The position numbers were made by a program, and so were the translations under genes. From the NCBI GenBank assembly GCA_002729495.1, contig PBYE01000032.1:62001-126000 (forward strand): a stretch of 64,000 bases of DNA, read 5' to 3'. Positions 1 to 9,162 of the stretch are shown here, in pieces. The stretch is from Chromatiales bacterium (GTDB lineage: Bacteria; Pseudomonadota; Gammaproteobacteria; Steroidobacterales; GCA-2729495). Position 1 is the first letter of the stretch. Every line of letters begins with the position of its first letter. Below the pieces are notes generated by a model, which was not told the DNA's origin, ran no database searches, and was given only the letters and a program-made list of their open reading frames with translations.

Positions 1-2
1 CT

Positions 3-782
3 TCAGGCCCGTAAACTTGCCAGGAAGGCGGCAGGATCGTCACCGGCCTCAAGCCGTTCAACCAGCGCGGAACCTACGATAACTCCGCTTGCATGTTTGC
101 CGAGATTGTCGACCTGCTCCGCATGACGCACGCCAAATCCTGCGCAGACTGGCAACTCGGTATGGCTATTCACCTGGTCGAGGTAGTTGGTTACTTCGGG
201 TGGCAGCGCGACGTCCCCACCCGTAATGCCTGTAATGGTTACGGCGTAAACAAAACCCTGGCTTCCCTTGCAGAGCAGTTCCAGCCGCGCATCTGGTGTT
301 ACGGGGGTAACCAGCTGCACAAGTGCGAGCCCTTTAGAGTCGAGCGAGTGCCGGAACGACTCGCTTTCTTCCCAGGGAAGATCGGGAACGATGAAACCGC
401 ACACGCCAGCCGCCGCTGACTTTTCGGCAAGCTCATCGAAACCAAATGCCAGCAGCGGATTCAGGTAACTCATTAAAACGATCGGTGCCCCAATGTCACC
501 GGCCGCTTTAAGTTCATCAAGTATCCACTGAAGACTTACGCCCGCCGCTATAGCCGCGTGACTGGATCGCTGAATCGTGACGCCATCTGCCATCGGGTCT
601 GAGAACGGCACACCTACCTCAACAACATCGCCCTCGCACGCAATCGCTTTCAGGGTATCGACAAAAACATCTTTGTCCGGGTAGCCGGCCGTAATAAAAG
701 GGATCAGACCGACTTTGCCATCGGCATTGGCCGTGCGCAGAGCGTCGCTTATACGGTCACGCGGACTGGGTGTCTCCGTCAC
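3..782 (-). CDS. trpA: Tryptophan synthase alpha chain
   Basis: Cleaves indole-3-glycerol phosphate to indole and glyceraldehyde 3-phosphate and passes indole to the beta chain; cytoplasmic, last step of tryptophan synthesis. The 259-aa length is normal for the family. The catalytic glutamate and aspartate are visible as E55 and D66 in the VEVGVPFSDPMADG segment, and the phosphate-binding region reads GFGVRHAEQV. The start is GTG at 782, overlapping the trpB stop as GTGA, which implies translational coupling. It is the last gene of the trpEGDCFBA operon and is complete: its TGA stop is at 3-5. Confidence 0.97.
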   Translation of the reverse strand: MTETPSPRDRISDALRTANADGKVGLIPFITAGYPDKDVFVDTLKAIACEGDVVEVGVPFSDPMADGVTIQRSSHAAIAAGVSLQWILDELKAAGDIGAPIVLMSYLNPLLAFGFDELAEKSAAAGVCGFIVPDLPWEESESFRHSLDSKGLALVQLVTPVTPDARLELLCKGSQGFVYAVTITGITGGDVALPPEVTNYLDQVNSHTELPVCAGFGVRHAEQVDNLGKHASGVIVGSALVERLEAGDDPAAFLASLRA

Positions 783-2041
783 GCCGCATCTCCTGTGGCA
801 ACGAGTGGCGACGGAATATGCTGTGACAAGGTTGGCATATCCTTGTCGCCGCGACCCGACAAACCTATGAGTATGCGTTTACCCGGGTTCTGCTGCGCCC
901 ATTCACGAGCGCCGGCAAATGCATGGGCCGATTCCAGCGCCGACAATATCCCTTCAACCGCACAACATTCCTGTAACGCACTTAATGCCGACTCATCAGT
1001 AGCCGTTACGTAACTGACCCGTCCGATAGTTTTCAGAAGAGAATGTTCAGGACCCACGCCGGGGTAGTCCAGGCCCGCCGATATTGAATGGGTATCCTGT
1101 ATCTGGCCATCGCCGTCGTATAGCAGCACCGAATAACTGCCATGCAAAACGCCCGGTTTGCCAGCCGCAAGTGTCGCGGAATTGTCGCCCAGTCCCGGAC
1201 CGTGGCCACCCGCTTCTACGCCCAGAAATTCCACCGAGTCATCCGCAAGCATCGGATGAAACAGGCCAATCGCATTCGAGCCTCCGCCTACACAAGCCAC
1301 CGCCAGGTCCGGTAACTCGCCCGCGATATTGAGCATTTGCTCCCGCGCCTCCGTGCCAATAACCGATTGCAGCCGCTGCACGAGATACGGATAGGGATGC
1401 GGCCCCACCGCCGAGCCCAGCAAATAGTAGCTGCCCTCGGGGTCCGCTACCCAATTGCGAAAAGCCTCGTCGATCGCGGCACGCAGGGTCCGGTCACCGG
1501 TTTCGACCGCAACAACTTTTGCGCCTAACTGGTACATACGATCGACGTTCGGCGCCTGTCGCTGTATATCAACAGCGCCCATATAAACGGTGCACGGTAT
1601 GCCAACACGCGCGCAAGCAGCCGCGGTTGCGACGCCATGCTGGCCCGCTCCGGTTTCCGCAATTACCTGCTTCGCACCCATCTCCCGGGCAAGCAGCGCC
1701 TGGCCAAGCGCGTTGTTTATTTTGTGTGCACCCGTGTGCGCTAAATCCTCGCGTTTCAGGTAAACCTCGGCACCCCAGCGTTTACCAAGTCCCGCGGCAA
1801 GCGTCAGCGGAGTGGGTCGCCCTACCCAGCCACGTAATTGCGAGTCCAGGTGCGCCATGAAGTCGTCGTCATCGAGATAGCGGTAAACATTTTCGGCCAG
1901 GCGCGTTAGTGCCGGTACCAAAGTTTCGGGCGCATAGCAGCCGCCGAACGGGCCGTAGCGGCCATGTTCGTCGGGTAACTCATTGCGTATAAGCCGGGCA
2001 AGCAGGTCCGCGCCCTGTTGCTCGTCTATATCAGACTCCAT
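779..2041 (-). CDS. trpB: Tryptophan synthase beta chain
   Basis: PLP enzyme joining indole and serine to give tryptophan. With the ATG at 2041 the protein is 420 aa, slightly longer than the usual 390-400. The PLP lysine is K107 in HTGAHKINN, and the glycine-rich phosphate loop GGGSNAIG is present. The frame stays open upstream to 2167 inside trpF, but the ATG at 2041 is preceded by AGGGAG at good spacing and overlaps the trpF stop by 11 bases, so it is preferred. It overlaps trpA by four bases downstream. Confidence 0.97.
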   Translation of the reverse strand: MESDIDEQQGADLLARLIRNELPDEHGRYGPFGGCYAPETLVPALTRLAENVYRYLDDDDFMAHLDSQLRGWVGRPTPLTLAAGLGKRWGAEVYLKREDLAHTGAHKINNALGQALLAREMGAKQVIAETGAGQHGVATAAACARVGIPCTVYMGAVDIQRQAPNVDRMYQLGAKVVAVETGDRTLRAAIDEAFRNWVADPEGSYYLLGSAVGPHPYPYLVQRLQSVIGTEAREQMLNIAGELPDLAVACVGGGSNAIGLFHPMLADDSVEFLGVEAGGHGPGLGDNSATLAAGKPGVLHGSYSVLLYDGDGQIQDTHSISAGLDYPGVGPEHSLLKTIGRVSYVTATDESALSALQECCAVEGILSALESAHAFAGAREWAQQNPGKRILIGLSGRGDKDMPTLSQHIPSPLVATGDAA

Positions 2042-2642
2042 GAACTCCCTCTGCTCCCCGGGCAGCCTCAACAAATGCTGTAATTTTTGCTGGATCCTTG
2101 TGGCCGGGACTGGACTCGACGCCGCTGCTGACATCCACACCCCACGGGCGCACATGAATAATGGCATCGGTGACGTTGTCGGGAGTCAGCCCGCCGGCCA
2201 GCATAAGACAGGTGCGGCGGGCTACCTGGGCGGCATGGTCCCAGTCGGGCTGCAGCCCCACGCCGCTGCGGGCGCCCTCGAACAGCATGTGTTCAGGCAG
2301 GTCCGCGGGTTCCTTGTCGAACTCTGTGGTGACACGATCGCGATAAACAGGAAAGCGACCGATGTTGTCGGGCACATCCAGTTCTTCAAAATCCTTCGCA
2401 TCGGTTTGCAGCCAGTCCGGGCCAAAAATATCACGCACTTCGTTCCACTCTTCGGCAGTTGGCTGGAACATGACCGCTACCTTTGCTATACCGGCGGGCA
2501 GTGATGCAGTCAGTTCGGCGGCCTGTTGGGACGTTACCTCGCGCGGCGATTCCGCGAACACGAAACCAACCGCATCGGCACCGGAACTGATCGCGGCATT
2601 GAGTGCTTCCACGGAATTTATTCCACAAATCTTTATGAACAT
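2031..2642 (-). CDS. trpF: Phosphoribosylanthranilate isomerase
   Basis: Isomerises N-(5'-phosphoribosyl)anthranilate to CdRP, the third step of tryptophan synthesis. The 203-aa single-domain (beta/alpha)8 protein opens with MFIKICGI, carrying the catalytic cysteine C6, and has the catalytic aspartate near the C-terminus in WGVDVSSGVE. It overlaps trpC by 10 bases and trpB by 11. It is a separate gene here, unlike the trpC-trpF fusion of enteric bacteria. Confidence 0.96.
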   Translation of the reverse strand: MFIKICGINSVEALNAAISSGADAVGFVFAESPREVTSQQAAELTASLPAGIAKVAVMFQPTAEEWNEVRDIFGPDWLQTDAKDFEELDVPDNIGRFPVYRDRVTTEFDKEPADLPEHMLFEGARSGVGLQPDWDHAAQVARRTCLMLAGGLTPDNVTDAIIHVRPWGVDVSSGVESSPGHKDPAKITAFVEAARGAEGVHGV

Positions 2643-3487
2643 TTTGCCAGTCCTGTTTGCCCTGCCTGACGAAACGCCGTAATTGTTCCGGCCGGATCAC
2701 CGCTACGCATCAGCGCTGAGCCGACCAAGGCCATACGATAACCAAGTGCCGCAACCGTTTCTGCATGCACGGCTTCCGTCAAGCCACTTTCAGCAACCCA
2801 CGGCATTTCCACGGGGAGGTAAGCAGCCATCTTGGCAAAATTATCAAATTTCACCTCCAGATTGCGCAAATCACGGCTATTCACACCAAGCAGGTATTTA
2901 CAGCACTCGCCCTCGACTGCTGCACCAAAACCTTCCAGTACGGGTACACACTTATCGAGATCGGCCGGATCAAATACTTCCATCAGCGCATACATACCCA
3001 GCTCGAAAGCTGATTCCAGCATGGCCTTCATCTGATCAGCCTCAAGTATCGCGGCAATGAGCAACACCCCGGCTGCGCCTGCAAGTCTCGCCTCACGAAC
3101 CTGGTAACGCGAAACAAGAAAATCCTTGCGCATAACCGGAATCGTTGACTGGCTCGCAACTTCTTGCAGATCATCCAGGCTACCGCTGAACTGATCCGGT
3201 TCCGTCAATACAGACAGTGCAGCCGCGCCACCGTCTATGTAGATACCGGCCTGGTCAATGGGCGATGCAAGGTTAGCGTCCAGTTCACCTTCGGCGGGCG
3301 AACGCCTTTTGATCTCCGCAATCAGTTCAAAGCCCCGTGCTTCCAGTTTTAAACCAGTCGGCGAATCCAGGCATATAAGCTGCGAGCGTTGTTGTGCATA
3401 GCTCAGCCGGGTTCGGGCCTCCGCATCCCGCGCGCGGCTCGACGCAGCCATCCCGAGCAGAAAGTCACTATCGGCCGCCAGATTCAT
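2633..3487 (-). CDS. trpC: Indole-3-glycerol phosphate synthase
   Basis: Closes the indole ring, converting CdRP to indole-3-glycerol phosphate with loss of CO2. The 284-aa length suits the monofunctional enzyme. Signature segments are EIKRRSPAEG (catalytic lysine near residue 60), VMRKDFL, LLGVNSRDL and the phosphate-binding VAESGL and VGSALMR. Its ATG overlaps the trpD stop as ATGA, and its 3' end overlaps trpF by 10 bases. Confidence 0.97.
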   Translation of the reverse strand: MNLAADSDFLLGMAASSRARDAEARTRLSYAQQRSQLICLDSPTGLKLEARGFELIAEIKRRSPAEGELDANLASPIDQAGIYIDGGAAALSVLTEPDQFSGSLDDLQEVASQSTIPVMRKDFLVSRYQVREARLAGAAGVLLIAAILEADQMKAMLESAFELGMYALMEVFDPADLDKCVPVLEGFGAAVEGECCKYLLGVNSRDLRNLEVKFDNFAKMAAYLPVEMPWVAESGLTEAVHAETVAALGYRMALVGSALMRSGDPAGTITAFRQAGQTGLAKCS

Positions 3488-4518
3488 GCGATTGACTCAC
3501 TATAGGCACGCAACTGCTTAAGGAGTGTCGCTGCTGAACCATCGCTGATCGCTTTATCTGCTACCGCAATGCCTTCTTCCAGCTGGCCAACCCGACCGGT
3601 CACTTCAAGGATGAGTCCGGTACCCAGCAGCAGTGCATCACGATGCGCACCGCCTTCACGGCCGATCAGAACATTTTCAAGCGCCTCTGCATTGTGCTGA
3701 GCATCGCCACCCTGCAAATCTTCAGGCTGGCAACGGGCCAGGCCCACGTCACGAGGATCACGCTGTTCCTGGTGCACACGCCCTGCGCTTACATCAAAAA
3801 GTTCGAAGCGGCCAACTGGTGTCGCTTCATCCCAACCTGGTTCACCGTATACAACGAACGCCCGCTCAATATGCGGCATACCGGCAAGGCTTTCGGCCAT
3901 TAGTTTTGCCATCGGCAAACTGAAAGCGCCTATAAGATTAAAGGGTGGTTTAGCCGGGTTCGTCAGCGGGCCCAGTATATTGAAGACAGTGCGTACTCCA
4001 AGCGCGCCCCGCACCGGTGCGATTTCTTTCATCGCCGGGTGGAATACCGGCGCAAACAGAAATGTAAAATTAGTGTGGGTAAGGCAATCGGCTGCAACAT
4101 CAGGATTTGGCGGCAGGGTGATGCCGAGCGCTTCGAGTACATCTGCACTGCCGGACTTGCTCGATACCGAACGGTTGCCGTGCTTGGCCATCGGCACACC
4201 ACAAGCGGCGGCAAGCAACGCTGTTCCGGTCGACAGGTTAACGCTTCCCGAGCCGTCGCCACCGGTTCCCACCGAATCCGCAGCAGGTAAATCGTCGGCT
4301 CGTCTGAAGGGCCGGGCAAGATCACGCATTGCATCGGCGAAACCGCGAATCTCGTCGGCCGTTTCACCCTTGGCACGCAGGGCAGCCAGCAGCGCCCCGG
4401 CCCTGGCCGGTTCCAGTGAACCCTCTGCCAGTAAACGCAATACCTCACCAGCCTGTTCTTCAGACAAGTCATTGCCGTTTAACAGCTGTTCCAGGATTTC
4501 CTTTGAATCGATGCTCAT
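3484..4518 (-). CDS. trpD: Anthranilate phosphoribosyltransferase
   Basis: Transfers phosphoribose from PRPP to anthranilate. The 344-aa length is typical. The PRPP/Mg loop SVGTGGDGSGSVNLST and the anthranilate-site segments KHGNRSVSSKSGSAD and FNILGPLTNPA are present. It starts 22 bases after the trpG stop and overlaps trpC by four bases. The amidotransferase (trpG) is a separate gene, not fused as in E. coli. Confidence 0.97.
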   Translation of the reverse strand: MSIDSKEILEQLLNGNDLSEEQAGEVLRLLAEGSLEPARAGALLAALRAKGETADEIRGFADAMRDLARPFRRADDLPAADSVGTGGDGSGSVNLSTGTALLAAACGVPMAKHGNRSVSSKSGSADVLEALGITLPPNPDVAADCLTHTNFTFLFAPVFHPAMKEIAPVRGALGVRTVFNILGPLTNPAKPPFNLIGAFSLPMAKLMAESLAGMPHIERAFVVYGEPGWDEATPVGRFELFDVSAGRVHQEQRDPRDVGLARCQPEDLQGGDAQHNAEALENVLIGREGGAHRDALLLGTGLILEVTGRVGQLEEGIAVADKAISDGSAATLLKQLRAYSESIA

Positions 4519-4540
4519 GCCTCGCCCTGTAACCGGTTGC

Positions 4541-5131
4541 TTATGCCCGCAGTTTCAAAAAGTTGTCGAGTAATTGATCGCCCTCGGGCGTCAGCACACT
4601 TTCGGGATGAAACTGTACACCCTCGATCGGCAGTTCCTGGTGACGAACAGCCATAATCTCACCATCGGACGTACGCGCGCTTACCTGCAATGTGGCGGGT
4701 ATGCTATCGCGCTCAGCCGCCAGTGAATGATAACGACCCACCTCGCAGGGTTGCGATAAACCTTTGAACAAGGTGTTGCCATCGTGCTCCACCTGTGACG
4801 TCTTGCCATGCATCAATCGCGCTGCAGACACAATTCGCCCGCCAAAATGCTGCACCAGGCTCTGATGTCCGAGACATACACCCAGTATCGGCACGCGCTG
4901 CTCGAAGGCGGCAATCATATTGAGCGACACGCCCGCATCGTCCGGACGGCCGGGGCCTGGCGAAATAACCAGGTGGGTAGGCTTAAGCTCATCGGCTTCG
5001 GCAACCGTGATCTGGTCATTGCGATGCACTTCGACCTCGGCCCCGAGCACAAGAAATGCCTGTACCAGGTTATAGGTAAACGAATCGTAGTTATCGATCA
5101 GCAGGACCTGCGATTTAATTGGCTTGCTCAC
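4541..5131 (-). CDS. trpG: Anthranilate synthase component II, glutamine amidotransferase
   Basis: Supplies ammonia from glutamine to TrpE. It is a 196-aa class I amidotransferase with the nucleophilic cysteine in GVCLGHQ, the oxyanion segment SPGPGRPDD and the His/Glu dyad in HPESV near the C-terminus. The start is GTG at 5131, overlapping the trpE stop as GTGA. Enzymes of this type often also serve p-aminobenzoate synthase. Whether this one does cannot be told because no pabB is in the window. Confidence 0.96.
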   Translation of the reverse strand: MSKPIKSQVLLIDNYDSFTYNLVQAFLVLGAEVEVHRNDQITVAEADELKPTHLVISPGPGRPDDAGVSLNMIAAFEQRVPILGVCLGHQSLVQHFGGRIVSAARLMHGKTSQVEHDGNTLFKGLSQPCEVGRYHSLAAERDSIPATLQVSARTSDGEIMAVRHQELPIEGVQFHPESVLTPEGDQLLDNFLKLRA

Positions 5132-6516
5132 AAGTCATCCTCCGCCATCGCGAGTGCACGGCGCAGAATCTCGCTCTTTGCCAGCACTTCGTCGTGTTCG
5201 TATTCAGGCTGACTGTCGGCCACTATACCGGCACCCGCCTGGTAACTGTAATGATCGCCCTGGAAAATCAGCGAACGAATGGCGATCGCCTGATCCATGT
5301 CGCCGTTGTTGCCAAAATAGCCGACCGTGCCCGCATAGATACCCCGACGCTCGGGTTCCAGGTCATCAATAAGCTGCATCGCGCGAACCTTGGGCGCGCC
5401 TACCAGGGTGCCGGCAGGGAATGCCGCTGCGAACAGGTCGAATGCATCGCAATCGGAACGAAGCTCACCCTGCACACCACTCACTATATGCATGACGTGG
5501 CTGTAACGCTCTATCGAACGATAGGGCTCAACATGAACAGTACCGCCGGAGGCTACCCTGCCAAGATCGTTTCGGGCCAGATCGACCAGCATCACGTGCT
5601 CAGCATTTTCTTTTTCATCCGCGAGCAGGGATTCTTCATTAGCCCTGTCTTCGGCATCATCCGCTCCTCGCGGTCGCGTACCGGCAATGGGCCGGAGCGC
5701 TGCCGTCGACCCGTGCAGGCGAACGAGTGCTTCGGGTGACGAACCAACAACCTGCAAATCACCGAGGTCGCAGTAAAACATATATGGCGAAGGATTCAGC
5801 AGTCGTAAAGCACGGTAGCATTCGAAGGGATGGAGGGAATGCTTACCGGCAAAACGCACCGACAAAACAATTTGGTAGATATCACCTTTTGTGATGTATT
5901 CCTTGGCCTCGTCAACCCGCTGCATGAACTCTTCCCTGCTAAGGCTCGGCTCTGCCTGCTCATAGCGACCCCGGTCAACAGCCGGCAACGGGCCGGCGAG
6001 TAAATCACGTACTTTTGTACGCAGGCTTTGACGCTCGGCTTCGCTACCGGCATGTAGCAAGGCGATACGGCGAGTCAGGTGATCGAACACGAGCATGGAC
6101 TCGGTGCCCAGGTAAGCCGCTTCAGGCGGTTTCGGTCCGCTGTGGTCGCGTGGCGGATTTTCCAGTCGCTCGAAATAACGCACGGTGTCATAGCCTGCCG
6201 CACCGACCAAGCCCCCGGAGAAAGGCAGGCCTTCGACTTCCGGCAACAGTTTCGGTGTTCGGGCCAGCGCATCGCGCAATGCCTCCAGAAGCTCTGCCTG
6301 TGACGCAGGTCTGGGTACCCTGATATCGCCATAACGCATGCCTGACTCGTCGAGCCTTAGTTCCAGTGCATCACCGAAACCCAGAAATGAGTAACGCGCC
6401 AAGTGCGCACCCTTCTCTACGCTTTCCAACAGAAAACGCGGTTGCAACGGACCCAGTTTCATATAGGTTGAAACCGGCGTATCCAGATCAGCGGCTATGT
6501 CAAAAGGTGGTTGCAT
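5128..6516 (-). CDS. trpE: Anthranilate synthase component I
   Basis: Converts chorismate and ammonia to anthranilate, the committed step. The 462-aa protein has an N-terminal regulatory half with the LLES-type segment (FLLESVEKG) that in studied enzymes forms part of the tryptophan feedback site. The C-terminal chorismate-binding domain carries PIAGTRPRG, DLARNDLGRV and the terminal AGAGIVADSQPEYE. It is the first structural gene of the operon. The roughly 250 bases upstream hold a promoter, leader peptide and attenuator, so expression should fall when charged tRNA-Trp is plentiful. Confidence 0.97.
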   Translation of the reverse strand: MQPPFDIAADLDTPVSTYMKLGPLQPRFLLESVEKGAHLARYSFLGFGDALELRLDESGMRYGDIRVPRPASQAELLEALRDALARTPKLLPEVEGLPFSGGLVGAAGYDTVRYFERLENPPRDHSGPKPPEAAYLGTESMLVFDHLTRRIALLHAGSEAERQSLRTKVRDLLAGPLPAVDRGRYEQAEPSLSREEFMQRVDEAKEYITKGDIYQIVLSVRFAGKHSLHPFECYRALRLLNPSPYMFYCDLGDLQVVGSSPEALVRLHGSTAALRPIAGTRPRGADDAEDRANEESLLADEKENAEHVMLVDLARNDLGRVASGGTVHVEPYRSIERYSHVMHIVSGVQGELRSDCDAFDLFAAAFPAGTLVGAPKVRAMQLIDDLEPERRGIYAGTVGYFGNNGDMDQAIAIRSLIFQGDHYSYQAGAGIVADSQPEYEHDEVLAKSEILRRALAMAEDDL

Positions 6517-6553
6517 ATTCGTGTACTAAAACTTGTCTACATTTCATGTGGGC

Positions 6554-6589
6554 AATAAAAAACCCATCACCGTAAAACGGAGATGGGTT
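6554..6589 (-). terminator. trp attenuator (intrinsic terminator)
   Basis: Reading the minus strand, AACCCATC and GATGGGTT form a perfect 8-bp stem. An inner CCGT/ACGG pairing and TTT loop follow, then a T-rich run, 38 bases before trpE. A competing antiterminator can be drawn: CGGAGAGGGT at 6624-6633, inside the leader peptide gene, pairs with the left arm and its neighbours (6578-6588) with one bulged base. This is the classical arrangement in which ribosome stalling at Trp codons frees the antiterminator. Confidence 0.92.
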
Positions 6590-6613
6590 GCTGGCTCTTA
6601 CAAACGCGACAGA

Positions 6614-6679
6614 CTAGCCGGCCACCCTCTCCGTAGAAGGTGCCCACCACCAGTTCAGGGTGTCTGTGACGTTTTTCAT
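6614..6679 (-). CDS. trpL: trp operon leader peptide
   Basis: A 21-codon reading frame from ATG at 6679 to TAG at 6614. Codons 10-12 are TGG TGG TGG (6644-6652), three consecutive tryptophans in a 21-residue peptide, which is far from chance. It lies between a good sigma70 promoter and an intrinsic terminator in front of trpE. The expected role is to sense charged tRNA-Trp by ribosome stalling. The peptide itself probably has no other function. Confidence 0.93.
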   Translation of the reverse strand: MKNVTDTLNWWWAPSTERVAG

Positions 6680-6686
6680 GGAGCGC

Positions 6687-6715
6687 AGTATGGCCATGGA
6701 TATCAGTATCGTCAA
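6687..6715 (-). promoter_or_regulatory. trp operon sigma70 promoter
   Basis: On the minus strand, TTGACG at 6715-6710 and CATACT at 6692-6687 are separated by 17 bases. The -10 box ends only seven bases before the leader peptide ATG, so the transcript would start very close to it. No convincing TrpR operator palindrome was seen overlapping it. Confidence 0.75.
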
Positions 6716-6750
6716 GGGCTCAGTTCCGGAAATTGGTGCCGGGCGCGACA

Positions 6751-8568
6751 CTACAGGTCATACAGCATGGGCAGGGTAAACGAAAATACCACCCACATGA
6801 TGACTGTCAGCGGTACGCCGACACGCATGAAGTCCGAAAAGCGATAGCCGCCTGCTGACATGATCAGCAGGTTAGTCTGATAACCAATCGGTGTTGCAAA
6901 ACTCATGTTCACACCGAATATGACGGCAAGAACAAAGGGTTCGGGTGAGATCCCCAACTGGTACGCAACACTGATTGCAATGGGAGTGCCGATAACAGCA
7001 GCCGCATTATTTGATACCACATTGGTCAGAATAGTCATGAGTACCATGAGACCGCTAAGCATGACCGGTATGGGCAATTCCTTTGTCGCTGCGACAAATA
7101 GCTGGGCTATGTACTCGGCCCCACCTGTCTGTTCCATTGCCGTGCCCAGTGACAAACTTGCGACAATAATCATGATCACGGGGATGTTCAGTGAATCACC
7201 GACATCTCGCCAACGCAGGCAATTGGTCAGTAGCATTGCGACAACGCCGGCAAGTGCGCTGATCGATATTGGCACAAGCCCAAACGCGGCAAGTGCCACC
7301 ACCACAATCATTATGCCAAGTGCTGTATTAGCCCTTTCCGTGTGCGGAAGATCCGTCGTACCGTCAAGCACCAGCATCGAACCGCTGGCACGGAGCTCCG
7401 CAATCGCATCGCTTGAGCCCTGCACCAGGACTACGTCACCTGCACGTAGTCGGGTCGATTCCAGTTCTCCAACCACATCGATGGATGGCCTCGCGCGATG
7501 GATTGCCATGGGTACCAGTCCAAAGCGTGCACTGAACTGGCTGACGTTGAGCGTTCGATGATGTAACGGTGAACCGCGAGTTATAACCGCTTCAGCCAGC
7601 TGCTGACCCTCACTTGCGAGCGGCACATCCTCACTCACCGGGTGCTCTATATCGGACGCGTTATACAGCGTTGCCCCAAGCAGCTTTTCGAAATCTTTAA
7701 GTCGATCAGCGGTGTCACTCACATACAGGCGATCGCCTTCCTGCAGAATGACAGACGGGAGACGGGCAACGAACAGGTTGTCACCTCTTTGTACACGATC
7801 GATGCGCATACGGTTTTCAGTTTTTGCACGTACCTCTGTCAGTGTTCTTCCGTTAGCAAAACTATCTTCATTTACATACAGAAGCGCCTTGAACACCCGT
7901 GGAGAAATATCGGACATCGGCGGCTTTCGGTCGGGCAGCAAGCGCGGCGCGATGACCCACAGGTACAACAAGCCAGGTATTGCGGCAACAGCCACCGGCA
8001 AGGCGAAGTCAAACATTTTTAGTTCGGGCAGGCCCTGGTTGGCTGCAATTCCTACTACGAGCAGGTTTGTCGAGGTGCCTATCGTCGTTGCCATGCCGCC
8101 GATCAGCGTTGCCAGGCCCATGGGAATAAGAACACCGGATGGCGCAATACCACTGCGTAAACATATGGCGACCAGTATCGGCATGAACATCACCACGATC
8201 GGTGTGTTGTTCAGGAATGCGCTGCTGATCGCACCCACGAGCAACATGGTCAAAAATGCCAGGCGCGGACGCTCCTGCCAGCCGGCGGCCATCAGGTTGG
8301 CAAGCGGCTGCAACGCACCCGTAACCTCGAGACCTTTGCTGACTATTAGAAGGGCACAAATAGTAACGAGTGCCTCGTTGCCGAAGGACAGGAAGAACTG
8401 CTGCGGTTCCACGCCCGGATACGAGAACACGTAGAAGCCTACGACCAGCGTAACCAGCACCAGAAACCCCGTGGTTTCCAGCGGGATACGCTCCCGCGCA
8501 AACAGGTACAGCGTAACGCCCGTCATCAATATGACGGCAATAGCGTGTATGTCAGGCAAAGGAGGCAA
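6751..8568 (-). CDS. SLC13-type (DASS) permease with two RCK_C domains
   Basis: Inner-membrane carrier of the divalent anion:sodium symporter family. Members move dicarboxylates, sulfate or similar anions; the substrate here is unknown. About five hydrophobic segments come first, then a soluble central part with two TrkA-C/RCK_C-like modules (GRTLTEVRAK... and GSPLHHRTLNVSQF...), then about six more membrane segments. Conserved pore segments are FLNNTPIVVMF and TNVVSNNAAAVIG. The frame stays open to a GTG at 8694, but that extension does not look like protein. A TTG at 8568 with AGGA seven bases ahead gives a normal family N-terminus (605 aa). It ends just upstream of the trp promoter, same strand. 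Confidence 0.85.
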   Translation of the reverse strand: MPPLPDIHAIAVILMTGVTLYLFARERIPLETTGFLVLVTLVVGFYVFSYPGVEPQQFFLSFGNEALVTICALLIVSKGLEVTGALQPLANLMAAGWQERPRLAFLTMLLVGAISSAFLNNTPIVVMFMPILVAICLRSGIAPSGVLIPMGLATLIGGMATTIGTSTNLLVVGIAANQGLPELKMFDFALPVAVAAIPGLLYLWVIAPRLLPDRKPPMSDISPRVFKALLYVNEDSFANGRTLTEVRAKTENRMRIDRVQRGDNLFVARLPSVILQEGDRLYVSDTADRLKDFEKLLGATLYNASDIEHPVSEDVPLASEGQQLAEAVITRGSPLHHRTLNVSQFSARFGLVPMAIHRARPSIDVVGELESTRLRAGDVVLVQGSSDAIAELRASGSMLVLDGTTDLPHTERANTALGIMIVVVALAAFGLVPISISALAGVVAMLLTNCLRWRDVGDSLNIPVIMIIVASLSLGTAMEQTGGAEYIAQLFVAATKELPIPVMLSGLMVLMTILTNVVSNNAAAVIGTPIAISVAYQLGISPEPFVLAVIFGVNMSFATPIGYQTNLLIMSAGGYRFSDFMRVGVPLTVIMWVVFSFTLPMLYDL

Positions 8569-9162
8569 TATGCAGTCCTGTATTAAAAATACCGTGGTGA
8601 TGGAAAGCGCCGGATACGGCGTTTGAGGGAAAAATAAATAGCACGGTTGTCTCAATCCCGCAATGCCGCATAGCTTGGTTTTTGCCGCCAGCACGCATGT
8701 AAGTTATTGTTTTAACAATAAACTGTACCAGATTGCGAGCCAATCGCCACACCGGCTGACAACGAACCAGTCATTTCCGGCAATCTGGCCCAGCCGCTCA
8801 AGCCAGGCCGCATCCGCGAACCATCACCCTAAATGGCAATGGTATCAGCAGAAGCGATGGCCTGAACGAGATTAAGCCAGCTACCGATATCCGGTACCCC
8901 CCGATCCGGCGGAAAGATAGAAACAGGTCATACCCGCAAGTGCTTTGATTATCCGGTTCCGGTATCGTGCCCAAATATCCTGTCAGACAGCTAACGAAAC
9001 GCCAACTTCTCAGAGCGAAGCGGCGATAGCCATCGACACACAGCATGATTATCAGAATTCGTCGCTTAACTGCTGCCGGTTCTTCCCCTTAGGGTCGCCG
9101 GGCCTTAAGATTTGATCCTTGGCCGAATTTCCGGGTAAGCCCCAGGACGGACAATCTTCAGC
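8569..9162. other. 594-base divergent intergenic region
   Basis: Separates the minus-strand permease from the plus-strand carboxylase homologue. It should hold both promoters, but no clear pair of -35/-10 boxes was recognised. It contains a palindrome at 8704-8721. An AGGACGG stretch at 9144-9150 is rather far from the ATG at 9163 for a ribosome-binding site. No RNA gene or coding remnant was seen. Confidence 0.6.
8704..8721. promoter_or_regulatory. 18-base palindrome, possible operator
   Basis: TTATTGTT and AACAATAA arms (8 bp, perfect) surround a two-base centre. The site lies about 135 bases upstream of the proposed permease start, in the divergent promoter region. The size and symmetry suit a dimeric regulator, but no regulator gene is adjacent, so function is only inferred. 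Confidence 0.3.

Noticed and set aside
5119-5739. 206-codon plus-strand open frame
   Set aside because: Antisense to trpE, which is certain on the minus strand; composition reflects the complementary codon pattern.
8569-8694. 42-codon N-terminal extension of the SLC13-type permease
   Set aside because: Starts with GTG without a ribosome-binding site and has no resemblance to family N-termini; the TTG at 8568 fits better.
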